The notes: generated by a model from the letters alone, not told the origin. A DNA stretch of 64,000 nucleotides from Microbacterium sp. BH-3-3-3 (GCF_007679045.1 NZ_VEFS01000001.1:720610-784609), one strand, 5' to 3'; positions 40,215 to 51,328 are shown, counted from the first letter of the stretch. Made by a program: numbers and translations.

Positions 40215-41330
40215 TCAGTGCCCGTAGGGCGCGACGACGACCTCGACGCGCTGGAACTCCTTGAGGTCGGAGTACCCGGTGGTCGCCATCGACTTCTTGA
40301 GGGCGCCAATAAGGTTGGCGGTGCCGTCGGCGACGGGCGCGGGACCGTAGAGGACCTGCTCGAGCGGGCCCACGCGATCGACGGCGACGCGGCGTCCGCG
40401 CGGCAGCTTGGCGTGGTGCGCCTCGGGACCCCAGTGGAAACCGCGGCCGGGGGCATCGGTCGCTCGCGCGAGCGCGACACCGAGCATGACGGCATCCGCG
40501 CCCATGGCGAGAGCCTTCACGATGTCACCGGAGGTTCCGACCCCGCCGTCGGCGATGACGTGCACGTAGCGTCCGCCCGACTCGTCGAGGTAGTCGCGAC
40601 GGGCGCCGGCGACGTCGGCGACCGCGGTGGCCATGGGCGCGTGCAGGCCCAGCGTGGCGCGCGTCGTCGAGGCCGCACCGCCGCCGAAGCCGACCAGCAC
40701 GCCCGCGGCCCCCGTGCGCATGAGGTGCAAAGCGGCGGTGTAGGTCGCGGCGCCGCCGACGATCACGGGCACGTCGAGGTCGTAGATGAACTTCTTCAGG
40801 TTCAGGGGCTCGTCGACGCTCGAGACGTGCTCGGCCGATACCGTAGTGCCACGGATGACGAACAGGTCGACGCCGGCGGCGACGACGGTCTCGTACAGGT
40901 CGTTGGTGCGCTGCGGAGTGAGGGCACCCGCGACGGTCACGCCCGCAGCGCGCACCTCGGCGAGGCGGTCGCGCACGAGCTCGGTCTTGATGGGCTCGGA
41001 GTACAACTGCTGCATGCGCCGCGTGGCGTCGGCCTCGGGCAGCGTCGCGATCTCGGCCAGGAGCGGCTCGGGGTCGTCGTACCGCGTCCAGAGCCCCTCG
41101 AGGTCGAGGACGCCCAGGCCGCCGAGGCGCCCGAGCTCGATCGCGGTGCGCGGGCTGACCACGGAGTCCATCGGCGCACCGAGCACCGGGATCTCGAACG
41201 GGAACGCGTCGATGGTCCACGCGGTCGAGACGTCTTCGGGGTTGCGCGTGCGCCGCGACGGCACGACGGCGATGTCGTCGAAGGTGTACGCGCGGCGGGC
41301 GCGCTTGGCGCGGCCGAGATCGATCTCCAT
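40215..41330 (-). CDS. guaB3: GuaB3 family IMP dehydrogenase-related protein
   Basis: A 371-residue TIM-barrel protein of the GuaB3 group, which lacks the CBS pair of true GuaB. It begins MEIDLGRAKRARRAYTFDDIAVVPSRRT, as in this family. The barrel includes LGAPMDSVVSP, VIADGGVGTSGDIVKALAMGADAVMLG and HWGPEAHHAKLPRG. The GuaB catalytic segment with cysteine is not seen, so the reaction may differ. I prefer the ATG at 41330 to the in-frame GTG at 41336 by family start. It stands 15 bases upstream of SURF1. Confidence 0.88.
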   Translation of the reverse strand: MEIDLGRAKRARRAYTFDDIAVVPSRRTRNPEDVSTAWTIDAFPFEIPVLGAPMDSVVSPRTAIELGRLGGLGVLDLEGLWTRYDDPEPLLAEIATLPEADATRRMQQLYSEPIKTELVRDRLAEVRAAGVTVAGALTPQRTNDLYETVVAAGVDLFVIRGTTVSAEHVSSVDEPLNLKKFIYDLDVPVIVGGAATYTAALHLMRTGAAGVLVGFGGGAASTTRATLGLHAPMATAVADVAGARRDYLDESGGRYVHVIADGGVGTSGDIVKALAMGADAVMLGVALARATDAPGRGFHWGPEAHHAKLPRGRRVAVDRVGPLEQVLYGPAPVADGTANLIGALKKSMATTGYSDLKEFQRVEVVVAPYGH

Positions 41331-41345
41331 GGTCACCCGACCAGC

Positions 41346-42032
41346 CTACCCGCGCCCTCCGACATCGCCGTCGGCCGCGTCGGACTGCGCAGCAGACGCA
41401 GAGGGCGGACTCAGCGGATCGTCCGAGCCCCGCAGCAGGCGGGTGAGCAGGCCGTCGAAGGCGAACAGCACGAAGCCGATCGAGCCGAGCAGCGGGCTCA
41501 GCAGCATCGCCGCCGCGCTGAGGATGACCGCGCTGAGGCTCGCGCGACCCAGTCGCCGCGCGTCGTCCCGCGTCAGATCGGCGATCGCCCCCGAGCGCAC
41601 GGCCCACGCCCACTGCAGCCAGCCCATGACGATCGCGAGGAAGAAGTTGACGGGGAGCAGGACGCGACCGAGAAGGAGGTCGGAGTGGGTGGTGTCCAGC
41701 GACGAGGTGAACGGCACGAGCACGACCAGCAGCAACCGGATGTTGTTGATCCACATGCCGGTGTCGTCGATTCGCACGATCCACTCGAACTGGCGCACGT
41801 GGGTCATCCACATCACGCACAGGATGAGGAAGCTGATGACGAACGAGAACAGCGGGTGGGCGAGATCGAGCAGACCCCGAGCCAACGCGTCGTCCGTGGT
41901 GGGCGACCCCAGCGACTGATCGGTCAGCCCCAGCACGAGCAACGTGGCCGCGATCGCGAAGACGCCGTCGGTGAACGCCTCGGTCCGCCGCGCCGACATC
42001 GACGCCGCCGGGTGGCTGCGCCGTCGGATCAT
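41346..42032 (-). CDS. TMEM175/DUF1211-like potassium channel protein
   Basis: A 228-residue membrane protein with six segments. The first, RTEAFTDGVFAIAATLLVLGL, carries the R-x3-F-(S/T)-D motif of bacterial TMEM175 channels, whose first helix lines the pore. The bacterial form acts as a tetramer. The C-terminal tail is disordered (Ser/Ala/Asp/Gly). The ATG at 42032 (MIRRRSHP) is chosen; a later ATG at about 41999 gives a shorter form. It is between guaB and guaB3, with no clear link to purines. Confidence 0.85.
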   Translation of the reverse strand: MIRRRSHPAASMSARRTEAFTDGVFAIAATLLVLGLTDQSLGSPTTDDALARGLLDLAHPLFSFVISFLILCVMWMTHVRQFEWIVRIDDTGMWINNIRLLLVVLVPFTSSLDTTHSDLLLGRVLLPVNFFLAIVMGWLQWAWAVRSGAIADLTRDDARRLGRASLSAVILSAAAMLLSPLLGSIGFVLFAFDGLLTRLLRGSDDPLSPPSASAAQSDAADGDVGGRG

Positions 42033-42072
42033 GCGCACAGCGTAGCCGCGCACGTCCCTCGGAGACCACAAT

Positions 42073-42095
42073 GGGCCGGGCTATCGGTCCGGCCC
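42073..42095 (-). terminator. Hairpin after guaB
   Basis: GGGCCGG (42073-42079) pairs with CCGGCCC (42089-42095) in the 77-bp gap between the guaB stop and the TMEM175-like gene start. It is oriented to end guaB transcription on the minus strand. Confidence 0.6.
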
Positions 42096-42109
42096 TTCGT
42101 GCGACGCGA

Positions 42110-43774
<1,665 letters not shown>

Positions 43775-43866
43775 TCACTGGAAACACGCGCGACACATTA
43801 CGCTCGTAGCGTCGACCGTCGAAGCTGACGGGACGACTTCGTCAGCGCTGCCGAACTGGAGACTCC

Positions 43867-45213
43867 GTGGGTCATTCCTCCCCCACCGCGATACGATCGC
43901 GATCCCTATCCCGCATGGCTGTGATCGTCTCGCTCCTCGCGAGTGCGATCGCCGTTCTGAGCCTGCTCCTCGCCTCACCGGCGAGCGCGCAGACGACGCC
44001 CGCCCCGACTCCGGCCGCCTCGGCCGGCACCGGCGACGTGTCCACTCAGTACTCGGTGGGCGGCATCATCCGCTCCGGCGACGAGCCACTCGAGGGGGTT
44101 CAGGTCACCGTCGAAGGCTCGGGCTTCAGCGAGGTCGGCACCACCGGCGCCGACGGGCGCTGGTCGGTCTCGGTCCCGGGGCCGGGCGCGTACACCGCGC
44201 AGCTGCAGGTCGACACCCTTCCCGACGGAGTCGCCCCGCGCGACCCCGACAACATCACCCGCGACGTGACGATCGGCACGACCAACACGGTCAACGTGCT
44301 GTTCCCCACGGGTGAGGGCACGGCCGCGACGGCCACGATCTGGGACACGCTTTTCTCGCGGTTCTTCTACGGCCTGAACTTCGGCCTGCTGCTGGCGCTC
44401 GCCGCGATCGGCATCTCGCTCATCTTCGGCACCACCGGCGTGAACAACTTCGCCCACGGCGAGATGCTCACCTTCGGCGCGATCATCTTCTACGTGTTCA
44501 CGGCCATGGGCTGGAACATCATCCTGGCGATCCTGCTCACCGTCGCCCTCTCGGCGGCTCTCGGGTGGACACAGGATGCCGTGCTCTTCAAACCCCTGCG
44601 AAAGCGCGGGGTGGGGTTGGTACAGGTGCTCATCGTCACGATCGGTCTGTCGATCGTGCTGCGCTACCTGTACCTGTACTTCTTCGACGGCGGCACGCGC
44701 AACATCGACACCGGCATCACCGACAACGTGACCATCGGACCCGTCACGGTGACCCTGACCTCGATCATCAGCATGGGCGTCAGCATCGTGATGCTGGCCT
44801 TCGTCGCCTACTTCCTCACGCGCACCCGCATCGGCAAGGCCACGCGCGCCGTGAGCGACAACGCCTCGCTCGCCGCGGCATCCGGCATCAACGTCGACCG
44901 CGTGATCCGCATCGTGTGGGTGCTGGCGGGAGCGCTGACCGGTCTCTCGGGCGTGCTGTACGGCCTCTACCGCGGCGTCACCTGGGACATGGGTTTCGCG
45001 ATCCTGCTCCTGCTGTTCGCCGCCGTCACCCTGGGTGGCCTCGGCAGCGCGTTCGGCGCTCTCGTGGGCTCGCTCATCATCGGCATCATCACGGAACTTT
45101 CCACCATCGTCATCCCTCCCGACCTTCGGTATGCGGTGGCCCTGATCGTGCTCATCGGCGTGCTGCTGTTCCGGCCGCAAGGTGTGCTCGGTCGTAAAGA
45201 GCGGATCGGTTGA
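43867..45213 (+). CDS. Branched-chain amino acid-type ABC permease (LivH-like) with N-terminal extracellular domain
   Basis: A 448-residue protein. Residues 1-42 form a signal peptide (cleavage after SPASA), and about 60-140 a carboxypeptidase-regulatory or CNA-B-like beta domain (YSVGGIIRSGDEPLEGVQVTVEGSGF...TTGADGRWSVSVPGPGAYTAQL). From 155 on it is a LivH permease with eight or so segments and the usual FGTTGVNNFAHGEMLTFGA. The fusion is unusual, since LivH of enterobacteria has no such domain; it may contact the wall or the binding protein. GTG start. First gene of the livH-M-G-F run. Confidence 0.88.
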   Translation: MGHSSPTAIRSRSLSRMAVIVSLLASAIAVLSLLLASPASAQTTPAPTPAASAGTGDVSTQYSVGGIIRSGDEPLEGVQVTVEGSGFSEVGTTGADGRWSVSVPGPGAYTAQLQVDTLPDGVAPRDPDNITRDVTIGTTNTVNVLFPTGEGTAATATIWDTLFSRFFYGLNFGLLLALAAIGISLIFGTTGVNNFAHGEMLTFGAIIFYVFTAMGWNIILAILLTVALSAALGWTQDAVLFKPLRKRGVGLVQVLIVTIGLSIVLRYLYLYFFDGGTRNIDTGITDNVTIGPVTVTLTSIISMGVSIVMLAFVAYFLTRTRIGKATRAVSDNASLAAASGINVDRVIRIVWVLAGALTGLSGVLYGLYRGVTWDMGFAILLLLFAAVTLGGLGSAFGALVGSLIIGIITELSTIVIPPDLRYAVALIVLIGVLLFRPQGVLGRKERIG

Positions 45214-45224
45214 GGAACGACGAC

Positions 45225-46205
45225 ATGGACTGGCTTTCGATCATCAACAACGCCGCGGGCGAGCTCATCAGCCCGACCACCGCGGCCTACGCCCTCGCCG
45301 CCATCGGCCTGAGCGTCCACTTCGGCTACGCGGGCCTGCTCAACTTCGGCCAGGCCGGCTTCATGGCGGTCGGCGCGTACGCCTTCGCCATCGCGACCCT
45401 GTCGTTCTCGGCCCCCGTGTGGCTCGCGATCCTCCTCGCCATCGTCGCCTCGGTGGTGTTCGCCTTCATCCTCGGCATCCCGACGCTGCGTCTGCGCGCC
45501 GACTACCTCGCCATCGTCACCATCGCCGCGGCGGAGATCGTGCGGTACGTGGTCTCGACCGTCGGCCTGACGGACATCACCGGCGGCTCGCAGGGCCTCA
45601 ACGGCTACAACCGCGAATTCCAGGCGATGAACCCGCTCCCGGCGGGCACCTACGGCATCGGCCCCTGGACCTACTCGGCGAACGACTGGTGGGTGCGCCT
45701 GTTCGGCTGGCTGCTCGTCATCCTCGCGACGATCCTCGTATACGTGCTCATGCGCAGCCCCTGGGGCCGCGTGGTCAAGGGCATCCGCGAAGACGAAGAC
45801 GCCGTGCGCAGCCTCGGCAAGAACGTCTACTCCTACAAGATGCAGGCGCTCGTGCTCGGCGGCGTGATGGGCGGCCTGGCGGGAGTGGTGTTCATCCTCC
45901 CCCGCGCGGTGCAGCCCGGTAACTACGGAACGGCGCTGACGTTCTTCATCTGGACCGCCCTCCTGCTGGGTGGGGCCGCGACCCTGCTCGGACCCATCGT
46001 CGGCGCGATGCTCTTCTGGGTGCTGCTCTCGCTGTCGAACGGCATCATCGTGGGTCTGCGCGACGTCGGCATCCTGGGCTTCATGTCCTCCACCCAGACG
46101 GGTCAGGTGCGCTTCATCCTCGTCGGCATCGGTTTGATGCTGCTCGTGATCTTCCGGCCGCAGGGCATCTTCGGCAACAAGAAGGAGCTGTCGTTCAATG
46201 TCTGA
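45225..46205 (+). CDS. Branched-chain amino acid-type ABC permease (LivM-like)
   Basis: A 326-residue permease with about nine membrane segments. FGYAGLLNFGQAGFMAVGAYA is the family signature near residue 40, and the cytoplasmic coupling loop is seen in MRSPWGRVVKGIREDEDAVRSLGKNVYSYKMQAL. The ATG at 45225 follows GAGGAAC at seven bases and lies 12 bp after the LivH stop. It forms the channel with LivH. Confidence 0.93.
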   Translation: MDWLSIINNAAGELISPTTAAYALAAIGLSVHFGYAGLLNFGQAGFMAVGAYAFAIATLSFSAPVWLAILLAIVASVVFAFILGIPTLRLRADYLAIVTIAAAEIVRYVVSTVGLTDITGGSQGLNGYNREFQAMNPLPAGTYGIGPWTYSANDWWVRLFGWLLVILATILVYVLMRSPWGRVVKGIREDEDAVRSLGKNVYSYKMQALVLGGVMGGLAGVVFILPRAVQPGNYGTALTFFIWTALLLGGAATLLGPIVGAMLFWVLLSLSNGIIVGLRDVGILGFMSSTQTGQVRFILVGIGLMLLVIFRPQGIFGNKKELSFNV

Positions 46206-47130
46206 CACGACCGTCACCCACCCGCTCGTCAAGGGCGAGGTCGGCCCCGGCTGCGCGAAGGTCGACCCGATCGTCGTCGCCGACAGCGTCACCCGCCAGT
46301 TCGGCGGCCTCAAAGCCGTCGACGTCGATCACCTCGAGATCCCGCGCGGTCAGATCACCGCCCTGATCGGTCCCAACGGCGCCGGTAAGACCACGCTCTT
46401 CAACCTGCTGACCGGTTTCGACAAGCCCAACACCGGGCGCTGGAGCTTCGAGGGGTCGAACCTCGCCGGCGTCGCCGCATTCAAGGTGTCGCGCAAGGGA
46501 ATGGTGCGCACCTTCCAGCTCACCAAGTCGCTGGGCCGCCTGTCGGTGCTGCAGAACATGCTGCTCGGAGCCCGCGGGCAGAAGGGCGAGAACATCTTCC
46601 GCGCCCTGATCCCCGGCATCTGGAAGTCGCAGGAGACCGAGAACACCGAGCGCGCCGACGACCTGCTGCGCCGCTTCAAGCTCGACGCCAAGCGCGAGGA
46701 CTTCGCCGCGTCGCTCTCGGGTGGTCAGCGCAAGCTCCTCGAGATGGCGCGGGCGCTCATGAGCGACCCGAAGCTCGTCATGCTCGACGAGCCGATGGCC
46801 GGCGTCAACCCGGCGCTCACGCAGAGCCTGCTGGGTCACATCCTCGACCTGAAGAAGGAGGGCATGAGCGTGCTCTTCGTCGAGCACGACATGCACATGG
46901 TGCGCCACATCTCCGACTGGGTCATCGTCATGGCCGAGGGCCGGGTCGTGGCCGAGGGTCCGCCCGAGACCGTGATGAGCGATCAGGCAGTGATCGATGC
47001 CTACCTGGGCGCACACCACGACACCGACCTCGGTGACATGACCACCTCGCAGCTCGAGACCATCCAGGCCGAAGCTGCCGCCGAGGCGGAGGCGGAGCTC
47101 ACCGCCGATGAGAAGGACGGGAAGCTCTGA
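46198..47130 (+). CDS. Branched-chain amino acid-type ABC ATPase (LivG-like)
   Basis: A 310-residue ATPase. Walker A GPNGAGKTT is at about 60-68, the signature is LSGGQRKLLEMARAL, Walker B is KLVMLDEPMAGVNP, and the switch is FVEHDMHMVRHISDW. The last 40 residues form an Ala/Glu-rich tail. It overlaps the permease gene by eight bases and the LivF gene by one, indicating a tightly coupled operon. Confidence 0.94.
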   Translation: MSDTTVTHPLVKGEVGPGCAKVDPIVVADSVTRQFGGLKAVDVDHLEIPRGQITALIGPNGAGKTTLFNLLTGFDKPNTGRWSFEGSNLAGVAAFKVSRKGMVRTFQLTKSLGRLSVLQNMLLGARGQKGENIFRALIPGIWKSQETENTERADDLLRRFKLDAKREDFAASLSGGQRKLLEMARALMSDPKLVMLDEPMAGVNPALTQSLLGHILDLKKEGMSVLFVEHDMHMVRHISDWVIVMAEGRVVAEGPPETVMSDQAVIDAYLGAHHDTDLGDMTTSQLETIQAEAAAEAEAELTADEKDGKL

Positions 47131-47918
47131 TGTCTCAGACCGCCACCGACACGCGCACGCCCGTGCTGCGCACCGACGACCTGGTCGCCGGATACCTCCC
47201 GGGCGTCAACATCCTCAACGGGTGCACCGTCGACGCCTACCAGGGCGATCTGATCGGCATCATCGGCCCCAATGGCGCCGGCAAGTCGACGCTGCTGAAG
47301 GCCATCTTCGGCCAGGTCAAGATCCGTTCGGGCTCCGTTCTGCTCAACGGTGACGACATCACCGCGCTCAAGGCCGACAAGCTCGTCGGCAAGGGCGTCG
47401 GCATGGTGCCGCAGAACAACAACGTGTTCCCGAGCCTCTCGATCGAGGAGAACCTGCAGATGGGGCTCTTCCAGCGCCCCAAGGTGTTCGCGGAGCGCTT
47501 CGAGTTCGTGACCGGCCTGTTCCCCGAGCTGGCCAAGCGCCGCCGTCAGCGCGCGGGCTCGCTCTCGGGCGGTGAGCGGCAGATGGTCGCCATGGGCCGC
47601 GCGCTCATGATGGACCCCTCGGTGCTGCTGCTCGACGAGCCGTCCGCCGGCCTCTCCCCTGTGCGTCAGGACGAGACGTTCCTGCGCGTCGCAGAGATCA
47701 ACCGCGCGGGCGTGACGATCATCATGGTCGAGCAGAACGCGCGCCGCTGCCTGCAGATCTGCCACCGGGCGTACGTGCTCGACCAGGGCAAGGATGCGTA
47801 CACGGGCGGTGGCCGCGAGCTGCTCAACGATCCCCGCGTCATCGAGCTGTACCTCGGCACCCTGGCGGCCGATGAGGACGCCAAGCGCGACAGCGGCAAG
47901 AACCCCCACGCCGAGTAA
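47130..47918 (+). CDS. Branched-chain amino acid-type ABC ATPase (LivF-like)
   Basis: A 262-residue ATPase. Walker A GPNGAGKST is near 45, the Q-loop is VPQNNNVFPSLSIEENL, the signature is LSGGERQMVAMGRALM, Walker B is LLLDEPSAGLSP, and the switch region is MVEQNARRCL. It is the last gene of the operon and is followed 14 bp later by a strong hairpin terminator. Confidence 0.94.
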   Translation: MSQTATDTRTPVLRTDDLVAGYLPGVNILNGCTVDAYQGDLIGIIGPNGAGKSTLLKAIFGQVKIRSGSVLLNGDDITALKADKLVGKGVGMVPQNNNVFPSLSIEENLQMGLFQRPKVFAERFEFVTGLFPELAKRRRQRAGSLSGGERQMVAMGRALMMDPSVLLLDEPSAGLSPVRQDETFLRVAEINRAGVTIIMVEQNARRCLQICHRAYVLDQGKDAYTGGGRELLNDPRVIELYLGTLAADEDAKRDSGKNPHAE

Positions 47919-47931
47919 CTCCGGCTCTTCA

Positions 47932-47959
47932 GTGCCCCGCGGCTCCGGCCGCGGGGCAC
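47932..47959 (+). terminator. Terminator of the livHMGF operon
   Basis: GTGCCCCGCGGC (47932-47943) pairs perfectly with GCCGCGGGGCAC (47948-47959) around a four-base loop. It lies 14 bp after the LivF stop. Confidence 0.8.
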
Positions 47960-48267
47960 TCGTGGTTCCGGGACGTGGATCGCGACGAGGGGCGGCCTCG
48001 GGCCACGAGCGCCCGCGTGGACCGTGCGCCGGTACGCGCTCTGTGAGCTGTCGGGATGGCGTGAGTGGTCCTGGTCCGCCCGGGGACCCGCCCGTTCCGC
48101 CTGTGAGGCGCACAGAGCCGGGACGGGCATCCCGGCGCGTCCTCCGCACGCGCTGCGCGCACGGGAGCCGTCGACCCGCTCTCGACCGGCACCGCGAACA
48201 CCGCACCGCGACCCCGCAACGCGAACGCCGCCGCCCGCAACCCGAACGCCGCCCCCGGCAATGCGAA
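47960..48267. other. Gene-free spacer between the convergent transporter units
   Basis: 308 bp with no gene that I can support. The right part (about 48190-48265) is a loose CGCGAAC(G/A)CCGC-type repeat; nothing else stands out. The spacer separates the operon end from the binding-protein gene, whose transcript arrives from the other side. Confidence 0.5.
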
Positions 48268-48297
48268 GAGGCCCGGATCCTCACGGATCCGGGCCTC
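48268..48297 (-). terminator. Terminator of the binding-protein gene
   Basis: GAGGCCCGGATCC (48268-48280) pairs perfectly with GGATCCGGGCCTC (48285-48297), loop TCAC. It lies 15 bp beyond the stop of the minus-strand gene. Confidence 0.8.
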
Positions 48298-48312
48298 TCG
48301 TACGAACTCAGG

Positions 48313-49599
48313 TCACTCGTTGAGCGAACCGAACTCCGTGTTCAGCAGGGTGTACTTGTTGTCGGCACCGTACTGGTAGATGCCGATGTACGCCTCGGTC
48401 GGGTCACCGTTGCCGTCGAAGGTGATCGGGCCCGAGACACCGTCGTAGTCGATGTCGGTGCCGGCGTTGATCAGCTTGAGGCAGTCGGCGAAGGTCGTGC
48501 ACTTCTCGCCGTCCTCGGAGACCGACTGCATGTTGTCGCGGATCGCGGTACCCGAGTCGTCCTTGGCCTGCGCCGCGGCGAGGGCCGCGACGATGACGGC
48601 GTCGTACGACTCCGGCGCGTAGCTGTAGTCGGTCAGCGCGGGGTCGACTTCCTTCAGGCGGTCCTGGAAGGAAGTGTCGGCCGGGTTGCCGGGCAGCGTG
48701 CCCTTGGCGCCCTGCAGCGTGCCGGCGGGGAACTCGTACGAGTTCGACAGGTTGCCGTCGACGAAGTAGACCTTCGACGCCGGGTAGCCCTGCGTGCTGA
48801 CGAGCTGCGGGATGATCGACGAGGTCTCCTCGAAGGCGATGACCGCGACGGCGTCGGGCTTGGCCGCGAGCAGCTGGTCGACCTGCGAGGTGAACACGGT
48901 GTCACCCGGGTTGTAGGGAACGGCGACCGAGACCTCGCCACCGGCGGCCTCGACGGCCTTGGTCGCGTTGTCCTTGAGGCCGATGCCGTACGGGTCGTTG
49001 ATGTAGATGATGCCGATGTTGGCGGCACCGTCTCCGGTCATCAGGTTTCCGAGCACGCGGCCCTGCAGCACGTCGGAGGGCGCGGTGCGCCAGTAGTACC
49101 CGTCGTCGGCGTAGGTCGTGAAGTCGGGCGAGGTGTTGGCCGGCGAGATCTGCACGACACCCGCGTTGACCAGCTGGTCGACGAACGTGAACGACACACC
49201 CGACGAGGCGGCACCGATGACGACATCGGCGCCCGCGTCGACGAGCTCGGTGGCCGACTGCGTGGCGATGTCGGTGGTGGTGTCACCCGAGTCGCGCTCG
49301 GTCAGCTCGGTCTTGAAGGGGAAGTCGCCGCCGGTGGCCTCGATGTCCTTGATGGCGAGCTTGACACCCGCGACCTCGGGCGGGCCGAGGAAGGCGAGGT
49401 TACCGGTGGCGGGCAGGATCGTGCCGACGTGGAACGTGCCGTCGGCGGTCGAGGTTGCCCCGCCGCCGGACGATGCGCTGGGCGCTGCGGCTTCGCTGCC
49501 GCCGCCACCAGAGCATCCAGCGAGGACGAGCGCGCTGGCGCCGACCAGGGCGATACCGCCGAGGACCTTCGCGGTGCGCGTACGCGTGAAGACGTTCAT
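48313..49599 (-). CDS. Branched-chain amino acid-type substrate-binding lipoprotein (LivJ-like)
   Basis: A 428-residue periplasmic-binding-protein type 1 receptor. The signal peptide ends in the lipobox LAGC (cysteine at about 29), then a Gly/Ser/Ala linker. The core starts FHVGTILPATGNLAFLGPPEVAGVKLAIKDI and includes VVIGAASSGVSF and the hinge-type segments of Leu/Ile/Val or amide receptors. It is convergent with livH-M-G-F and is the obvious partner. I saw no other feature in the 292-bp spacer upstream (49600-49891). Confidence 0.92.
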   Translation of the reverse strand: MNVFTRTRTAKVLGGIALVGASALVLAGCSGGGGSEAAAPSASSGGGATSTADGTFHVGTILPATGNLAFLGPPEVAGVKLAIKDIEATGGDFPFKTELTERDSGDTTTDIATQSATELVDAGADVVIGAASSGVSFTFVDQLVNAGVVQISPANTSPDFTTYADDGYYWRTAPSDVLQGRVLGNLMTGDGAANIGIIYINDPYGIGLKDNATKAVEAAGGEVSVAVPYNPGDTVFTSQVDQLLAAKPDAVAVIAFEETSSIIPQLVSTQGYPASKVYFVDGNLSNSYEFPAGTLQGAKGTLPGNPADTSFQDRLKEVDPALTDYSYAPESYDAVIVAALAAAQAKDDSGTAIRDNMQSVSEDGEKCTTFADCLKLINAGTDIDYDGVSGPITFDGNGDPTEAYIGIYQYGADNKYTLLNTEFGSLNE

Positions 49600-49891
49600 A
49601 GGGCTCCTTGCTGTGAATGAACGTTCGGCGACCCTTTGGGCCGCCTGGTGTCCCCAAACCTAATCGGCCGCGCATTTTCCGCGTGTTGCCGTTCGTTAAC
49701 GATGTGGGTCGAAGCGGTCACGGCCGCATAACGGTTGGCATCGCGCGTTGACGGAGCCCCTCATCGCACCTACCCGACGGGACCGATTACGAAGAAGGAG
49801 CCGATTCGAGAAGCGCGATCCCGCGGGGTGCTCACACTCTGGCAGACCCCCGCCGCCGACGTCTGTAGACCGAACGGGGGACGCGGGGCGC

Positions 49892-50833
49892 TCAGACGGG
49901 TTCGACGACGTCGGCGACCACTCGGCGGTTGCGCCGCGACGCGATGACGGAGTCGACGCTGAGCATCGCCAGGGCGATCCACACGAGGGCGAAGCCGATC
50001 CACCGCTCGATGGTCATCGGCTCACCGAGCACCCACACGCCGATCGCGAACTGGATGATCGGCGCCACGAACTGCAGCAGTCCGATCACCGTCAGCGGCA
50101 CGCGCCGCGCGCCCGAGGCGAACAGCAGCAGGGGCACGGCGGTGACGGCGCCGGCGAGCAGCAGGAGCACGGTGTGCAGCACGCCCGCGGTGCCGAGGGT
50201 GATGCCCGTGAGGTTCGCCACGAAGAACAGTTGGATCACGGCGACCGGCAACAGCCACATCGACTCGAGGGTCAGCCCGCTGACGGCGTCGACCGCCGGC
50301 CCGATCTGCTTCTTCACGAGACCGTAGAAGCCGAACGAGAACGCCAGCGTCAGGGCGATCCAGGGGAAGGCGCCGTAGCCGATGACGATCACCGCGACGG
50401 CGACGACGGCCAGGCCGATCGCGATCCACGGGATCACGCGCAGCCGCTCGCGCAGAACGATGACCCCCAGCAGCACGGTGACGATCGGGTTGATGAAGTA
50501 ACCGAGGCTCGTCTCGATCACGTGCCCGGTCAGCGCCCCGAACAGATACGTCTGCCAGTTCACGTAGATCAGCACGCCGGCCAGCGCCGTGAGCGCCATC
50601 AGCCGCGGCTGGCGCACGATCGCGAGGAACGCCTTCCAGGTGCGCAGCACCGTGAGCAGCAGGAGGCAGAACACGAACGCCAGGATGATCCGCCACGCGA
50701 CGACCTCGAACGGGCCGGTGGGGGCGAGCTGCAGGAAGTAGATGGGCAGGACGCCCCACAGCAGATAGGCGGAGAAGGCGTAGAGCACTCCGCGGTTGCT
50801 CCCGCCGGTGGATGCGGGGGCGGCGGGGGTCAC
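49892..50833 (-). CDS. rarD: EamA family transporter RarD
   Basis: A 313-residue DMT transporter with ten membrane segments. The RarD signature is clear: GVLYAFSAYLLWGVLPIYFLQL at the start, WRIILAFVFCLLLL, and the ETSLGYFINPIVTVLLGVIVLRERL turn between the halves. RarD was first linked with chloramphenicol sensitivity, but the true cargo is unknown. It is 138 bp upstream of the groES terminator side and is transcribed on the same strand as groES. Confidence 0.9.
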   Translation of the reverse strand: MTPAAPASTGGSNRGVLYAFSAYLLWGVLPIYFLQLAPTGPFEVVAWRIILAFVFCLLLLTVLRTWKAFLAIVRQPRLMALTALAGVLIYVNWQTYLFGALTGHVIETSLGYFINPIVTVLLGVIVLRERLRVIPWIAIGLAVVAVAVIVIGYGAFPWIALTLAFSFGFYGLVKKQIGPAVDAVSGLTLESMWLLPVAVIQLFFVANLTGITLGTAGVLHTVLLLLAGAVTAVPLLLFASGARRVPLTVIGLLQFVAPIIQFAIGVWVLGEPMTIERWIGFALVWIALAMLSVDSVIASRRNRRVVADVVEPV

Positions 50834-50920
50834 CGATTCAGCCTACGCGGCGCGAGGAGAGGCCGAGCGACGCCGGTGCACTCTTTCCTGCCAGAGGCCC
50901 CGGCCGATCCCGGGAACGAC

Positions 50921-50954
50921 GAAGACCCCGGATGCCGTGGCATCCGGGGTCTTC
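50921..50954 (-). terminator. Terminator of groES, built from the GGATGCC word pair
   Basis: GAAGACCCCGGATGC (50921-50935) pairs perfectly with GCATCCGGGGTCTTC (50940-50954), loop CGTG. It is 17 bp after the groES stop. The top of the stem is an inverted pair of the over-represented word CCGGATGCC, as in the glmS terminator. Confidence 0.85.
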
Positions 50955-50970
50955 GGAGGATCTCACTCGA

Positions 50971-51267
50971 TCAGCGGACGACGACCGCCAGCACGTCGCG
51001 AGCCGAGAGCACGAGGTACTCTTCGGCGCCGAACTTGACCTCGGTGCCGCCGTACTTGCTGTAGAGCACGCGGTCGCCGACGGCGACGTCGAGGGGGACA
51101 CGGTTGCCGTTGTCGTCGATGCGGCCGGGGCCGACGGCGACGACTTCGCCCTCCTGCGGCTTCTCCTTGGCGGTGTCGGGGATGACGAGACCACTCGCGG
51201 TGGTCTGCTCAGCCTCGACCTGCTTGATGACGATGCGGTCCTCGAGCGGCTTGATGGAAACCGACAC
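50971..51267 (-). CDS. groES: Co-chaperonin GroES
   Basis: A 98-residue GroES. The start [46 protein letters not shown] contains the mobile loop that binds GroEL, and the end is [29 protein letters not shown]. Two CIRCE-type inverted repeats lie upstream, so HrcA repression is expected. groEL does not follow, so it must be elsewhere, as is common in actinomycetes with a second groEL copy. Confidence 0.97.
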   Translation of the reverse strand: MSVSIKPLEDRIVIKQVEAEQTTASGLVIPDTAKEKPQEGEVVAVGPGRIDDNGNRVPLDVAVGDRVLYSKYGGTEVKFGAEEYLVLSARDVLAVVVR

Positions 51268-51301
51268 GGTCTACCTCTTCTTTCTCGTTACAGAAGACTT
51301 G

Positions 51302-51328
51302 TCAGCACTCACGCGGGGAGAGTGCTAA
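51302..51328. promoter_or_regulatory. CIRCE element 1 (HrcA operator)
   Basis: TCAGCACTC (51302-51310), nine bases, GAGTGCTAA (51320-51328): the standard CIRCE form (TTAGCACTC-N9-GAGTGCTAA) with one changed base in the outer left arm. It lies 35 bp before the groES start. Confidence 0.92.
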
